A stretch of DNA of 64,000 bases from Lachancea thermotolerans CBS 6340 (lineage: Eukaryota; Ascomycota; Saccharomycetes; Saccharomycetales; Saccharomycetaceae), in the NCBI RefSeq assembly GCF_000142805.1, contig NC_013083.1, forward strand, positions 1 to 64,000. The letters are read 5' to 3'. Below the pieces are notes generated by a model that was given only the letters and a program-made list of their open reading frames with translations, did not search any database and was not told the origin of the DNA. The position numbers and the translations under genes were made by a program. This document shows, piece by piece, positions 41,445 through 51,750 of this stretch (the stretch's first letter is position 1; each line of letters opens with the position of its first letter).

Positions 41445-41825
41445 TCAACGAGCACCACCTGCATTGATAACATCGATCTCTGGGTCCTCGAGAGGCCGCA
41501 CTCTAAATCTCTTAGGCAAATCCAAAACCGATGCGACTTCGTTTTCATGTAGCGCCCTATCCGTAAACGTAAGACGGCGTTTGTCAGTTTCACTGACACC
41601 CTTTTTCGGAGTATTCTTAACCTTGTAAGAGACAACTTCAAATGGTTTTAGCTTGCTGAGGTATTCTGCAGCGGGTAAACACTGCGAGGACCCGGGTGCA
41701 ATACCATCCAACGCACAGGCGTGGGCTCCAGCACCACCAGTGTGCTGAACTACCGGGTGTCTCGCACCCACAAATTTGATCATAGGGGTGTAGCTCTTGG
41801 CAAGCCTGACTACTGTTTGGCGCAT
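41445..41825 (-). CDS. KGD4: Mitochondrial alpha-ketoglutarate dehydrogenase subunit Kgd4
   Basis: A small (126-residue) subunit that recruits the E3 component to the E1-E2 core of 2-oxoglutarate dehydrogenase; it was earlier called mitoribosomal protein Ymr31. The conserved core reads RLAKSYTPMIKFVGARHP, then GIAPGSSQCLPAAEYLSK, PFEVV, and the C-terminal RFRVRPLEDPEIDVINAGGA, each aligned with S. cerevisiae (123 aa). The start MRQTVVRLAKSYTP matches the length of the family and gives a short basic, hydroxylated mitochondrial presequence. An ATG 35 codons upstream (41930, MRLLDNLRNSVFKYLGRL) is in frame and could give an alternative, longer presequence. Convergent with PDE1. Confidence 0.93.
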   Translation of the reverse strand: MRQTVVRLAKSYTPMIKFVGARHPVVQHTGGAGAHACALDGIAPGSSQCLPAAEYLSKLKPFEVVSYKVKNTPKKGVSETDKRRLTFTDRALHENEVASVLDLPKRFRVRPLEDPEIDVINAGGAR

Positions 41826-42306
41826 TTCTTCAGGGTTTGCAGTGGCAGGGTTTTGTCGCGGGGATGGAGGAGTTCTAAGTCTTCCGAGGTATTTGAAAAC
41901 CGAATTCCGCAAGTTATCGAGCAGTCTCACTTTGGGTTGAGATGGGACCTGGACCTAGCACGATTATCGGTTCTGCTAAATGCCGTATCAGTAACTCAAA
42001 CTTTGTTTAATTGCATTTCTTACCCTTTAACCAAGATCAATTAATATTTTATCGGAACCGAGATTTGTACGTGACAGAACCAGAACTAAAGTCCAAAATA
42101 CCCATATAGCGAGGAAAGCCTTCGTGCTACTTCGACAAAGGCGAATAAATGGATAGGAAGGAAGGTCAAAATACTCATGTGGGGTCGCCTACAAGTCTTT
42201 TGAGTTATGTTAAGATATATTCAAGAGAGAGCTGAATCTTAAACAAACCTAAAGTCATTTAATATGTTTTGCTTTGTACAATCGGTGAGAAGAAGAGGAC
42301 GGAAGC
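41826..42306. other. Divergent promoter region between KGD4 and BRR6
   Basis: It includes the possible 5' extension of KGD4 (to 41930). The rest is AT-rich with no clear site. Confidence 0.4.
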
Positions 42307-42507
42307 ATGTCAACCTCTAACTTGGCACTCACGTCTGAGCCGTCCCAAGCTTCGGGAGCTCGAGTGTTTCTCACAGATTATGGGCCTCTGCACACCGAAT
42401 TTGATTTTTGGATAGCCCTCGTCGAACATCACTATGTACTAGGGAGCTTCATCTTTAATGCTCTCTTCCGGCACAACTTAACAGGAAACTACAGGGCTCC
42501 AGCTTGA
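42307..42507 (+). CDS. Small frame directly upstream of BRR6, possible uORF
   Basis: A 66-codon frame from ATG to TGA, ending 31 bp before the BRR6 ATG and in another frame. It encodes MSTSNLALTSEPSQASGARV and then a fairly hydrophobic, aromatic-rich part (EFDFWIALVEHHYVLGSFIF). I do not recognise it. As it would be translated from the same transcript, it may act as an upstream frame, be a tiny gene, or be chance. No splice signals joining it to BRR6 were found. Confidence 0.25.
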   Translation: MSTSNLALTSEPSQASGARVFLTDYGPLHTEFDFWIALVEHHYVLGSFIFNALFRHNLTGNYRAPA

Positions 42508-42538
42508 GAGCCGTAAAAGCCATCGAGCTTCGAAGACC

Positions 42539-43120
42539 ATGTACGATCAGCTGGTGACGAGTCAGAAGAAGAGATCTGTCAGTTCTGCTGCTTCGTCATC
42601 GAAAGAGTCGAAGCGTCACTGGTCTGATCCTAAAACTCTCGCCGCATATATACAACTTTTCGTCAATACGGTTATTATATCTGGCCTCTTGTACCTGTGT
42701 GTACGCTTCTTACGGCTAGTGAATCGCGATGTTGAATGCAAGTTCAGAAACAAAGTCGCGCTAGCCGCCAAGGCTGCACTTGAGTGCCGAGCCAATTACG
42801 AGACCAATCGTTGCGAACCAGAAGAACGAGCGCCTGCTCTCGAGGCCCAATGTGCCGAGTGGGCACACTGCATGAGTCGCAGTCAGGAGCTTTGGGATTT
42901 GCAGCACTCGGCTGTTCTTTGGGCTGAAACTCTAGCAGAGATCATTAATGGATTTTTCAAACCCATTAGCATCAAATCTCTAATCATACTATTGACGTTC
43001 ACTTTTGGCGTTATCATTGTTTCCAACATTGCGTTTGGTTCCTACAGGGTCCATTACTACGGAGCTCTTAATAGTCCACAAAATTCAGACCTTTCCTCGA
43101 GAGGTCCGCGACCATTGTAA
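42539..43120 (+). CDS. BRR6: Nuclear envelope protein Brr6
   Basis: A 193-residue membrane protein of the Brl1/Brr6 family (Di-sulfide bridge nucleocytoplasmic transport domain), acting at nuclear-pore assembly sites and in lipid homeostasis of the nuclear envelope. Membrane segments lie at about 36-60 (YIQLFVNTVIISGLLYLCV) and 146-165 (IKSLIILLTFTFGVIIVS). Between them four lumenal cysteines, C83, C92, C105 and C111, are conserved, in ECRANYETNRCEPEERAPAL and CAEWAHCMSR. The end IAFGSYRV is family-typical. Length equals S. cerevisiae Brr6 (197). Position and strand match YGL247W. Confidence 0.94.
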   Translation: MYDQLVTSQKKRSVSSAASSSKESKRHWSDPKTLAAYIQLFVNTVIISGLLYLCVRFLRLVNRDVECKFRNKVALAAKAALECRANYETNRCEPEERAPALEAQCAEWAHCMSRSQELWDLQHSAVLWAETLAEIINGFFKPISIKSLIILLTFTFGVIIVSNIAFGSYRVHYYGALNSPQNSDLSSRGPRPL

Positions 43121-43279
43121 TGTTATTAGAGGCGCCACACAACGCTGTCATTTTGTTATCTTTGTTGTATTTTGAAAAAGATAGTTGTTAATGAGTAACT
43201 CTAATCAAAACGCAAGCATAAAAGAGAGGAGCCGAGTCTCAAAACGGGTCTTCCGCAGATAATTTCACAGTGTTAAGAC

Positions 43280-44221
43280 ATGGTTGCTGACATCCCCACA
43301 GTCGAATTGAAAGGTTCAGGCGACAAGCTTCCAGTGATAGGGTTTGGCTCGGGAACCAAGTGGAGAATCGCGAAAGCAGAGGGCGAGAAGAAGGACCAGT
43401 TCATCCAAGAACTGGCCGACCAAGTTTCAAATGCTATTAAAGCGGGCTTCAATCACATTGATGCCGCGGAAGCTTACAAAACTCACCCAGAGGTGGGCGC
43501 GGGTATAGCAAACTCTGGTGTTCCCAGGGAGAAGCTTTGGGTCACAGATAAGTACACACCATGGTCTTGGACTTGGAGAAAAGGAAAAGGGCCCTTGGAG
43601 TCTTTGGAGCTGTCGCTTGGAAAAATGCAGATGCAGTACGTGGATCTTTATCTTGTACACGTCCCTTTTATCAATCCCGAGACAGCAGGTATCGATTTGA
43701 AAGAGGCATGGAGGCAAATGGAAGAGATTTACGATCGTGGGTGGGCCAAAAACATTGGGGTCTCAAATTTCGATGTCGAGAGCCTTGAATATATCCGCAC
43801 TATCGGGAAATATCAACCTGTTGTAAATCAGATAGAATTCAGCGCATACATGCAGCAACAATCACCAGGAATAATCTCATACTGCAAGAAGCATGGGATA
43901 GCTATCGAAGGATATTCTCCACTTGTTCCATTGACGAAGGGAAAACCTGGTCCCTTAGATGACATCCTTCCTTTGATGGCGAAGAAATACGGAAAATCAG
44001 AGCTTCAAATTCTTTTAAGATGGGTTGTACAGAATGGTGTTATTGCGATAACAACATCTGCGCAACAGAAGAGAATTGATGAATCTCTTGACATTTTCGA
44101 CTTCGAGTTGTCCAGCGAGGACTTCACTTCCATTACCGAAGTTGGTAAAACCAAAATCTTCCGAAACTTCATGACTGACCTGTATGGCAAATATGATAGT
44201 ATACTCTACAAAGACCTATAG
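43280..44221 (+). CDS. Aldo-keto reductase, YDL124W-like
   Basis: A 313-residue NADPH-dependent (beta/alpha)8 reductase. The catalytic tetrad is visible: Asp61 and Tyr66 in HIDAAEAY, Lys91 in VTDKYTP, His127 in LYLVHVPF. AKNIGVSNFDVESL and QIEFSAYMQQQSPGI are family signatures; the C-terminal cofactor stretch is AITTSAQQKRI. It is closest in pattern to S. cerevisiae YDL124W (312 aa), a reductase of alpha-keto amides and alpha-keto esters, and to conjugated-polyketone reductases. Its physiological substrate is not known. It lies between BRR6 and RAI1, which are adjacent in S. cerevisiae, so it is an insertion (or an ancestral gene lost there). It converges on RAI1 with 21 bp between. Confidence 0.9.
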   Translation: MVADIPTVELKGSGDKLPVIGFGSGTKWRIAKAEGEKKDQFIQELADQVSNAIKAGFNHIDAAEAYKTHPEVGAGIANSGVPREKLWVTDKYTPWSWTWRKGKGPLESLELSLGKMQMQYVDLYLVHVPFINPETAGIDLKEAWRQMEEIYDRGWAKNIGVSNFDVESLEYIRTIGKYQPVVNQIEFSAYMQQQSPGIISYCKKHGIAIEGYSPLVPLTKGKPGPLDDILPLMAKKYGKSELQILLRWVVQNGVIAITTSAQQKRIDESLDIFDFELSSEDFTSITEVGKTKIFRNFMTDLYGKYDSILYKDL

Positions 44222-44242
44222 TATATTAGGTACAGAATTCTC

Positions 44243-45394
44243 TTAAAGAGACTTGTTTAAACTTTTCCTCCATTCTCTAAACTCCGAAGTCAAAATGCCT
44301 TCTCCATTCACTAGCTGGTCGTATTCAGTATCACTTTTTTCAATCTCGACAAGTTTGAGGTGATTGTTCTCAAAGGTCAATCTGTAAGCTCTTATGTGTT
44401 CAGCTGACTCTTCTCGAGGAATACTAGACAGCAGCCACTCTGTGAGTGCACCGTACCACCTAACGGCATCCATACACGCGTTTGTCAACTGAGGGTTGTT
44501 GTTCTTAAGTAAAAGGGGAACTTCTTGGGTGGAATACTCTTCAACACTTCGTAAAATGAAATTCTCGTCTCTAAACCCATAAATGACCCGGTTAATTCCA
44601 ACTAGAAAACATTGTAGCCATGTTTTGAACATTTTTCTTTCAAAAGCGCGCGCTTCTGCAAAAGTTGATACGCCCTTAGTGCACTTTAACTCCGCGTAGT
44701 GTTTGAGGTTGTCAGAAGAATCTTCAGTGAAATCAAATACGCAATCCACTTCTGCTCCAAGGACTAGCTTACAGTGTCCAACACCGGACCTCACAACCGT
44801 AATGTACTGATCACCATTGCAACATATCCTCTTATGCCTTTTCTCCAAACTGTTTCTCGTGACCTGTGGGAGCGGTTTCGATATGGTTGAAAGAGTCTCA
44901 AATTTATAGCCACTGTAGTATGAGCGGTATTCCATCGAACTTGTATTAGCTGGAGGTGGATGTGCTTGATTTGGCTCTCGAATGAAAAGCTGTCCATTAA
45001 AAGATAAGACCCGCAGATCGACGCGATTATATTTTGGACTATCGAATGCTGCTGATATCAACTTCCTCATGATTCCCCTGAAAGTTATGATATCAGCTGG
45101 AACTTTCTTGTTTTTACGTTCTTCATAGGCCTGTATTGTTTTTAAAAGTCCGCTAAGCGTACATGCATCAACATCGGGGTTCCCAAAGCACTCTTTGAAC
45201 TTTTTAATCCCGCTACAAAGGTCCAAATTCCTCTCAAGCTCTGTGTCTGGGAGATAGTAGTAACTGAGTTTGGAGCTATCATTCACAAGAAATTGCCCCT
45301 CTTGTGTTTTGGAGTAAAAGCCAAGCTCTTTAGGCTGCTTCAAGCTACTAGCCGCGCTTCTTTTCTGCACAAACAAATCTGCAGACAGGCCCAT
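44243..45394 (-). CDS. RAI1: Rai1, RNA 5'-end decapping/pyrophosphohydrolase partner of Rat1
   Basis: A 383-residue nuclear enzyme of the DXO/Dom3Z family. It removes pyrophosphate or incomplete caps from RNA 5' ends and stabilises the exonuclease Rat1 in termination and rRNA processing. The metal-binding acidic residues are in [10 protein letters not shown] (Glu and Asp) and AELKC (Glu-x-Lys). Other family parts are [28 protein letters not shown] and [17 protein letters not shown]. Length is close to S. cerevisiae Rai1 (387). Divergent from GUS1 by 285 bp, as YGL246C is from YGL245W. Confidence 0.95.
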   Translation of the reverse strand: MGLSADLFVQKRSAASSLKQPKELGFYSKTQEGQFLVNDSSKLSYYYLPDTELERNLDLCSGIKKFKECFGNPDVDACTLSGLLKTIQAYEERKNKKVPADIITFRGIMRKLISAAFDSPKYNRVDLRVLSFNGQLFIREPNQAHPPPANTSSMEYRSYYSGYKFETLSTISKPLPQVTRNSLEKRHKRICCNGDQYITVVRSGVGHCKLVLGAEVDCVFDFTEDSSDNLKHYAELKCTKGVSTFAEARAFERKMFKTWLQCFLVGINRVIYGFRDENFILRSVEEYSTQEVPLLLKNNNPQLTNACMDAVRWYGALTEWLLSSIPREESAEHIRAYRLTFENNHLKLVEIEKSDTEYDQLVNGEGILTSEFREWRKSLNKSL

Positions 45395-45679
45395 TATAGC
45401 TGCCGACGTTTCGCAACAGAAATTCCTGAGGATATTAAAAAAGCTCGAATGTGAAACTATTGAAATCGGAAAGCTTGATAATTTTGAAACTGGAGCTTCA
45501 GGAAAGGGAGTATGTGATTCGCCGCTCTTCTTCGCCGGTCAAACGAGCTCACGAGTGGTGGTGACTTGTTTGGCGTATGAAAAGAGCTCTTGACGAAGTT
45601 CAATTTGAAAAAAAAAAATTTGATATCTAGTCATAACTCGCCAACAGAAGGGGCAAACATAATTGACCACATAAAAAGA

Positions 45680-47794
45680 ATGGCCAAGCTCATCATTGCC
45701 AGTAAGGCGCCTGTTGTGGCTTATTCTGAATTGATTGCTGCCCGCCTTGTTAACAGTGCAAAAACAGATGCTATCGAAATTGAGTTTGTTGAAGACAAAA
45801 AAAGCTCTCCTGCTACCTTTGAGGACAGCTGCGATGATGTCCTAAAGAGAATTGTCCAGACTTATCCTGAGGTTTTTAAGCACGGTTTTGAGAACTGTGA
45901 CGAGTGGGCCAAACTAGCGTCGGAAGAGCTGACAGTCAAGAACTTCCAAAAGCTTTCCGTATCGCTCGCCAAATTAGATGCCTGTTTAAACTTTAGAACC
46001 TTCATCCTAGGAGGCACTACCTTTTCTGCGGCAGACATTGCGTGCTGGGGGTCACTTAGATCAAACGGTATGGTCGGGTCAATCATTAAGAACAAGGTCT
46101 ATGTCAATGTTTCTCGTTGGTACACGCTTTTGGAGCAGATCCCAGAGTTTGGGTCTGCTCACGAGTTCCTTGTCAAGACCTTGCAAGAGTTGAAGAAGGC
46201 TTCCACTTCGAACAAGAAGAAAGAGACTCACAAAGCGAACTTCGAGATTGACTTGCAGGACGCTAAAGTCGGAGAAGTGGTTACACGTTTCCCACCAGAA
46301 CCATCTGGATACTTGCATATTGGCCATGCTAAAGCTGCTATTTTAAACCAGTACTTTGCTCAAGAGTATAAGGGTAAACTCATCATTAGATTCGATGACA
46401 CAAACCCTTCAAAAGAGAAAGAAGAGTTTCAGGACTCTATCTTGGAAGATTTGGAGCTTTTAGGAATCAAGGGTGATAGAGTCACTTATTCTTCTGATTA
46501 CTTTCAAGAAATGTATGACTTGTGTGTCAAGATGATCGAAGAAGGAAATGCATACTGTGACGACACTCCAACGGACAAGATGAGGGAGGAGCGTATGGAT
46601 GGTCTAGCTTCTGCCAGAAGAGATCGCAGCGTTGAAGAAAATTTGAGGATCTTCACTCAAGAAATGAAGAATGGCACTGAAGAGGGATTGAAAAACTGTG
46701 TTCGTGCTAAAATTGACTACAAAGCTCTTAATAAGACACTGAGAGACCCTGTCATCTATAGATGTAACCTCACTCCACACCACAGAACTGGCTCTACTTG
46801 GAAAATTTACCCAACTTACGACTTTTGCGTCCCCATTGTTGATGCATTAGAAGGAGTCACTCACGCATTGCGTACTATTGAATACAGAGATAGAAATGCT
46901 CAATACCAATGGATGCTTGACGCTCTTCATCTAAGAAAGGTTCATATCTGGGATTTTGCTCGTGTTAACTTTGTTAGAACCCTCCTCTCTAAGAGAAAAT
47001 TGCAATGGATGGTTGACAAGGACCTAGTCTCCAACTGGGATGACCCAAGGTTCCCCACTGTGAGGGGTGTTAGAAGAAGAGGTATGACTGTCGAAGGTTT
47101 GAGAAACTTTGTGCTGTCTCAAGGGCCCTCCAGAAATGTCATTAACTTGGAATGGAACCTAATTTGGGCATTTAACAAAAAGGTTATTGATCCTGTTGCT
47201 CCTAGACATACCGCGATCGTTAAGCCTGTTAAGTTCCATGTTGAAGGCGCTCCTCAAACGCCTGATGTTCAAATCAAACTGAAGCACAAGAAAAACCCAG
47301 CGGTTGGAGAGAAGAAGGTTATCTACTATGCTGACATTCTGATTGACCAGGATGATGCTGACGCCGTAACCGAAGGGGAAGAGCTCACTCTGATGGACTG
47401 GGGTAACGCAATTGTCACTAAGAAGAATGCCGATGGATCTTTGACCGGTAAGTTGCACCTTGAGGGTGACTTCAAAAAGACAAAATTGAAGCTGACCTGG
47501 TTGGCTGACACTGACGACAAGGTTGATGTCGATTTGGTTGACTTCGACCACCTTATCACCAAGGACAAGCTTGAGGAAGGAGAAGACTTCGCGGACTACT
47601 TGACTCCTCAAACCGAATTCCACGTTTCAGCTGTTGCGGATTTGAATGTCAAGGACATGAAGAAGGGCGACATCATCCAGTTTGAAAGGAAGGGTTACTA
47701 CAGACTCGACTCTTTCGCGACAGCTGACAAACCATATGTCTTCTTCGCCATCCCAGATGGCAAATCCGTCAACAAATACGGTGCTAAAAAATAA
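45680..47794 (+). CDS. GUS1: Cytosolic glutamyl-tRNA synthetase
   Basis: A 704-residue class I synthetase that charges tRNA-Glu and binds Arc1 and Met-RS. The GST-like N-terminal domain (1-180) holds the Arc1 contact region. The catalytic domain has RFPPEPSGYLHIGHAKAA (HIGH at 213-216), RFDDTNP, and KMSKS-equivalent LLSKRK at about 435-440. The anticodon-binding beta-barrels form the C-terminal third, ending DGKSVNKYGAKK. S. cerevisiae Gus1 has 708 residues. I start at MAKLIIASKAPVVAY because it aligns with MPSTLTINGKAPIVAY; an ATG 30 codons upstream (45590) is in frame but unconserved. Strong codon bias fits high expression. Confidence 0.97.
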   Translation: MAKLIIASKAPVVAYSELIAARLVNSAKTDAIEIEFVEDKKSSPATFEDSCDDVLKRIVQTYPEVFKHGFENCDEWAKLASEELTVKNFQKLSVSLAKLDACLNFRTFILGGTTFSAADIACWGSLRSNGMVGSIIKNKVYVNVSRWYTLLEQIPEFGSAHEFLVKTLQELKKASTSNKKKETHKANFEIDLQDAKVGEVVTRFPPEPSGYLHIGHAKAAILNQYFAQEYKGKLIIRFDDTNPSKEKEEFQDSILEDLELLGIKGDRVTYSSDYFQEMYDLCVKMIEEGNAYCDDTPTDKMREERMDGLASARRDRSVEENLRIFTQEMKNGTEEGLKNCVRAKIDYKALNKTLRDPVIYRCNLTPHHRTGSTWKIYPTYDFCVPIVDALEGVTHALRTIEYRDRNAQYQWMLDALHLRKVHIWDFARVNFVRTLLSKRKLQWMVDKDLVSNWDDPRFPTVRGVRRRGMTVEGLRNFVLSQGPSRNVINLEWNLIWAFNKKVIDPVAPRHTAIVKPVKFHVEGAPQTPDVQIKLKHKKNPAVGEKKVIYYADILIDQDDADAVTEGEELTLMDWGNAIVTKKNADGSLTGKLHLEGDFKKTKLKLTWLADTDDKVDVDLVDFDHLITKDKLEEGEDFADYLTPQTEFHVSAVADLNVKDMKKGDIIQFERKGYYRLDSFATADKPYVFFAIPDGKSVNKYGAKK

Positions 47795-47864
47795 CTTTAG
47801 TGTTAACTTGTTAGCTTTTGTATTGCAATAATATACATTTGTATAGACGAATCACAGAATTATT

Positions 47865-49712
47865 CTACTCACTGTTTTTGAGCTGCCTTATGATAAAAGA
47901 CCTGACAATTATTTCGCAAATTGATACTAAAACGCTCACAAAAATGACTGCAATAAACCACCAGGTGATTCTTGCCATATTTCGTTCGGCTACAGAATCA
48001 ACGCAGATATCAAAAAACTCAAGGAAAACTTTGCACCGGTCATTCAAAACTTGCACTCTCTGATCAATTTCCAAATATTCACGCATTGCCAAATATAGTG
48101 GGTGAAGGCTTGGCTCAAAAGACCAAAAGAACTCCGGGGTATCTAGAACGCTTGAAGAGAGGTTTACATCAACTCTCAGCTTAAAAAGCTTACCGGATTT
48201 CTTGAGCAGCTGTTCTCTTTTTAGGCCTAACGTCCCATATAAAGCAAGTCTCTTAGGCAGCTTGGACACGGTGCCCAAAATAGGAGATATTCTGGATTCA
48301 AACCTTGACAATTTGGTAGATTGGGCGATTGAGTGTGATAGAGTCAATTTTATAATGTGATCACCGGAGCGGAGAGTCACTATATCATTGAAAATACGAG
48401 GCCTTTCAACATTCATATCGTACTCAAAATGAAATTGCTCAGTTTCAATGTCTTGCTCGTCTAACGGCCTAATGATCATATTGTCGTGCTCTGCAAACGC
48501 AATATCGCCAAGTATATTCTTTTCTTGGATTTCTGTAAAATTCCAAAAAACTACTACACCGTAACTGAAAATGAAGATCTCTGCATGTTGCTGCTTACTG
48601 GATCCATAATTTTCGAGTGACTGACTCTCCATATACGGATTTTGAGATCTATTGCCCACAGCGCTTATGTTCTTGCTTTGGTCCGTATCCCGCCCCTCTT
48701 CGGCGAAAAACTGAGGTTCACTGGGATCAAAAGAAGCAGTATTATTGCTCGAGTTATTTGGGAGATGATCCGGTGTCGGCAGCGAATCATTTCTTTCATT
48801 GTCCTTCCCTGCAGTGTCACTAAGCTCAAAGTTGTTGTTCATGTCTTCGACTGTTTCAACCCCCGAGTAGTATTCATAATGGTGGTCTCTCTGTTCACTC
48901 TTGTCAATGAGCCGATCTATGAGTGTTTTACCACCAATGGTCTTTTTTGAAACGTTGGATTTTATCCTAAAGCCATCCTTGCCAGGGAGCAGCGGCAGGC
49001 AATAGGGAACATATAGACATTCATCATAGAGCCGCGGCGAGACATCATGAGTGTATCTCAAGAAGTCAGAAGTTGAGCTCATCTCAAAACCCTCCGCAAC
49101 ATTGTAAGCTGTAATCCGCGACATTTCTTCGTCGTAGTTCTCTTGGCCGTCAGGGTCATGTCTATTATATTTGAGCGGCCGTCGTCTTTCCATCTGAAGA
49201 GCATTATTTTTACGATCCGAGTCCTCCGGAATCAGCACTAGCTTTTTTGAAGTTTTAGAAGTTCTTGGAGGGAGAGGGTTTATCAACTTAGTATACTGTC
49301 CGGGTGAACTATGGTGAGCAAATGGGGCCATTTCATGAGATGATATCGAAAGTCGTTCTTCCCGCCTACCAGAGGGCACATCAGAGACGTCTGAGAGGAT
49401 GTTATCGATTGAGATATCGCTGAATTTACCTTGTTGTCGTAGCTTAGCCCTGCTTCGACGCATGGGGCCTAGGTCGGAACCGCTTGCAGAATTTCCTCGC
49501 ATGCTTCCTCTGCTAGAAGCAGAAAACCCTTGATATGTGTCAGATTTCTCTCTCGCTGCTCTGCCGCCACGAAGACCTGCTGCATGGCCAGCAAATGGCG
49601 CACCAATCCGCTTCTTACTAGACCGCGCATCAGTCACTAAAATCGAAGGAGACCTCCGAGACATGGAGGTTCTCCTGCCAGGTCCTTCCTGGAATCCCAA
49701 GGAGCTTTGCAT
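47865..49712 (-). CDS. RMD8: Rmd8, DUF155/Sif-type membrane protein
   Basis: A 615-residue protein of the RMD1/RMD8 (DUF155) family; in S. cerevisiae RMD8 (662 aa) is required for meiotic nuclear division. The N-terminal 350 residues are Ser/Arg/Asn-rich and disordered. The conserved domain starts near HAEIFIFSYGVVVFWNF and has TEQFHFEYD, LRSGDHIIKLTLSHSIAQS, KLSRFESRI, SGKLFKLRVDVNLSS, LDTPEFFWSFEPSL and YLEIDQRVQVLNDR, and a hydrophobic anchor follows near the C-terminus (WWFIAVIFVSVLVSICEI). Convergent with GUS1, divergent from RTF1. Orientation matches YFR048W in the merged order. Confidence 0.93.
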   Translation of the reverse strand: MQSSLGFQEGPGRRTSMSRRSPSILVTDARSSKKRIGAPFAGHAAGLRGGRAAREKSDTYQGFSASSRGSMRGNSASGSDLGPMRRSRAKLRQQGKFSDISIDNILSDVSDVPSGRREERLSISSHEMAPFAHHSSPGQYTKLINPLPPRTSKTSKKLVLIPEDSDRKNNALQMERRRPLKYNRHDPDGQENYDEEMSRITAYNVAEGFEMSSTSDFLRYTHDVSPRLYDECLYVPYCLPLLPGKDGFRIKSNVSKKTIGGKTLIDRLIDKSEQRDHHYEYYSGVETVEDMNNNFELSDTAGKDNERNDSLPTPDHLPNNSSNNTASFDPSEPQFFAEEGRDTDQSKNISAVGNRSQNPYMESQSLENYGSSKQQHAEIFIFSYGVVVFWNFTEIQEKNILGDIAFAEHDNMIIRPLDEQDIETEQFHFEYDMNVERPRIFNDIVTLRSGDHIIKLTLSHSIAQSTKLSRFESRISPILGTVSKLPKRLALYGTLGLKREQLLKKSGKLFKLRVDVNLSSSVLDTPEFFWSFEPSLHPLYLAMREYLEIDQRVQVLNDRCKVFLEFFDICVDSVAERNMARITWWFIAVIFVSVLVSICEIIVRSFIIRQLKNSE

Positions 49713-49909
49713 GCCCGCAATATATCAGTTCTATCGTTATTGAGTTCGACTTACAGCTTGAAGATCGACGAAACCCGTCAGCTTGAGGGAGCTCACCACA
49801 AACGAGGGTCTAATTTTTCAAAATCAATTTGTTATTTCCTTCATGATTCTGGAAGCTCTTGACTTTAAGATGGATGCGTGAATAATTAAGCAGATCTTTA
49901 ACTTCTTTA

Positions 49910-51595
49910 ATGTCTGATATCGATGAGGATCTATTAGCACTGGCTGGTGCCAGTAGTGGCGAAGAAGAAGAAGAGGATGTCCAAATAGGCTCATCAAAAA
50001 AAAGGTCGCGGTCGGATCATCAATCGTCGAGTAAAAGGAGAATTGTTGACGAGGACGAGGAGCAAGATGACGACGAAGAAGAGGGAGAAGAGGACGACTA
50101 TAACCCCGAAGCAGCCTCCTACGATATGGATAGTGAAGAAGACGAGGACGAAGAACCAAATCCTTTTCCCTTGGAGGGCAAATATAAAAACGAGGAGGAT
50201 CGGAGCTACTTGGAGTCTCTTCCTGAAATGGAGCGCGAAACAATGCTTTTCGAAAGATCACAAACAATGCAAAAGTACCAAGAAAGGCGTGTTTTGAAAG
50301 AAAGAGCCAAAAACATTAGAGATCAGCAACAAAAGCGACAGCTGCAGCAAGAAGGAAAGAAGACGCGGTCTTCTACCAGGTCTACACGTACTACAGGACA
50401 CAGCGATCTAAAGGAATCAAGGCTTTCTGAACTTAAAAAGCAGAGAGCTAAGAAAAAAGGCACCTACGAATATAGCGAAGAAGAAGAGGAAGAAGGCCAA
50501 AATGAAGAGGACGAGTATGGGTATCAGGACCAGGAAGATGAAAGCGAAGACGATTATGAGCCCATGTACAAAAAAGGTAAAACAGAAGATGAGGAGGAGC
50601 TTAAGTGGGCAGAAGATGAAGATCTTGACCGAGAGCCCGAGCTTGGAGATTTCAACAGAATAAAGATTGGGCGCTCGTTTGTTGCGAAGTTTTGCTTTTA
50701 CCCCGAGTTTAATGATATGATCAAGGGATGCTATGGGAGAGTCAACGTTGGTGTTGACAAGCGGAGCGGCCAGACCTTATATCGTATGGTCAAAATTGAA
50801 AAAGTGTTTTTACAAAAGCCATACAATATGGGCAAGTTTTTCACTAACCAATACTTTGGTGTCACTCAAGGAAAAAATCGAAAAGTGTTTCAGATGAACT
50901 TTTTCAGCGATGGTGCTATAACACAACCTGAGTTTGAAAGATATTTGAGGTCTCTTGAAACCTCAGAGATAAACAAGCCCTCACTTTATATTATAAACAA
51001 CAAATCGAACGAGATCAACAGTTTTGTGTCTCAACCGGTGACATCCAAGTTAACAGACGAGCTGGTTCGTAATAGGATGATCTTTAACAAGAAATTGTCG
51101 GGAACCAATGCTGTTCTCGAAAAAACAATACTCAAAGATAAGTTACAGTACGCTAAGGAAAGCGGGAGTGAGCGCGATGTTGCAAAGTATTCATCTCAGT
51201 TGAGAAACCTCGAAAAACGTCTTTCCTCCTATGAAAAGCATCATGAAAATGACCAAGCCGGATCTAAAAAGCTTGGCGCATTAACTTCAAAAAATAGAAG
51301 AGTCAACCTTGATAAAGGTAAAAACGTCGAGGTCACCAAGAAAGAAGACACGCCTTTTGATGCTAAGACTGATCCATTTAGCAGACTCAAAACCAGGACA
51401 AAGATATATTACCAGGAAATCCAAAGAGAAGAGAACGAAAAGGCCAAAGAGCTGGCTAGACAAGAGCAACTTCAAAAAGACGACCTGAACCTAGTAGAGA
51501 AAGAACGCAAGCTTTTGTTGGCTAAATTTAAAAACTTGGGCGGGCTGGAGGACATTATTAGCAACATGGACTTCCAGGTAAGCTTAGATGTGTAA
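49910..51595 (+). CDS. RTF1: Paf1-complex subunit Rtf1
   Basis: A 561-residue subunit of the Paf1 elongation complex; it promotes H2B ubiquitination and links Spt5 to the polymerase. The N-terminal 235 residues are very acidic with Lys/Arg blocks ([24 protein letters not shown]-like runs), containing the region that corresponds to the histone-modification domain. The Plus3 domain lies at about 238-365: [69 protein letters not shown] Lys/Glu-rich coiled C-terminus follows. Length is like S. cerevisiae (558). Position matches YGL244W. Confidence 0.96.
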   Translation: MSDIDEDLLALAGASSGEEEEEDVQIGSSKKRSRSDHQSSSKRRIVDEDEEQDDDEEEGEEDDYNPEAASYDMDSEEDEDEEPNPFPLEGKYKNEEDRSYLESLPEMERETMLFERSQTMQKYQERRVLKERAKNIRDQQQKRQLQQEGKKTRSSTRSTRTTGHSDLKESRLSELKKQRAKKKGTYEYSEEEEEEGQNEEDEYGYQDQEDESEDDYEPMYKKGKTEDEEELKWAEDEDLDREPELGDFNRIKIGRSFVAKFCFYPEFNDMIKGCYGRVNVGVDKRSGQTLYRMVKIEKVFLQKPYNMGKFFTNQYFGVTQGKNRKVFQMNFFSDGAITQPEFERYLRSLETSEINKPSLYIINNKSNEINSFVSQPVTSKLTDELVRNRMIFNKKLSGTNAVLEKTILKDKLQYAKESGSERDVAKYSSQLRNLEKRLSSYEKHHENDQAGSKKLGALTSKNRRVNLDKGKNVEVTKKEDTPFDAKTDPFSRLKTRTKIYYQEIQREENEKAKELARQEQLQKDDLNLVEKERKLLLAKFKNLGGLEDIISNMDFQVSLDV

Positions 51596-51750
51596 TACGC
51601 CAGCTTCTACCAACATCGCGCAAGTCCGTGATTTTGTTTAAACTTGATATGGCTACCTCTGATCTTTGTAATTTTGTAATTCTAGTATAGTTTTTTTCAC
51701 TTCTTTGTTGACAATGCTACTAATCACGTATCCTCGACGCTGCAACATCA

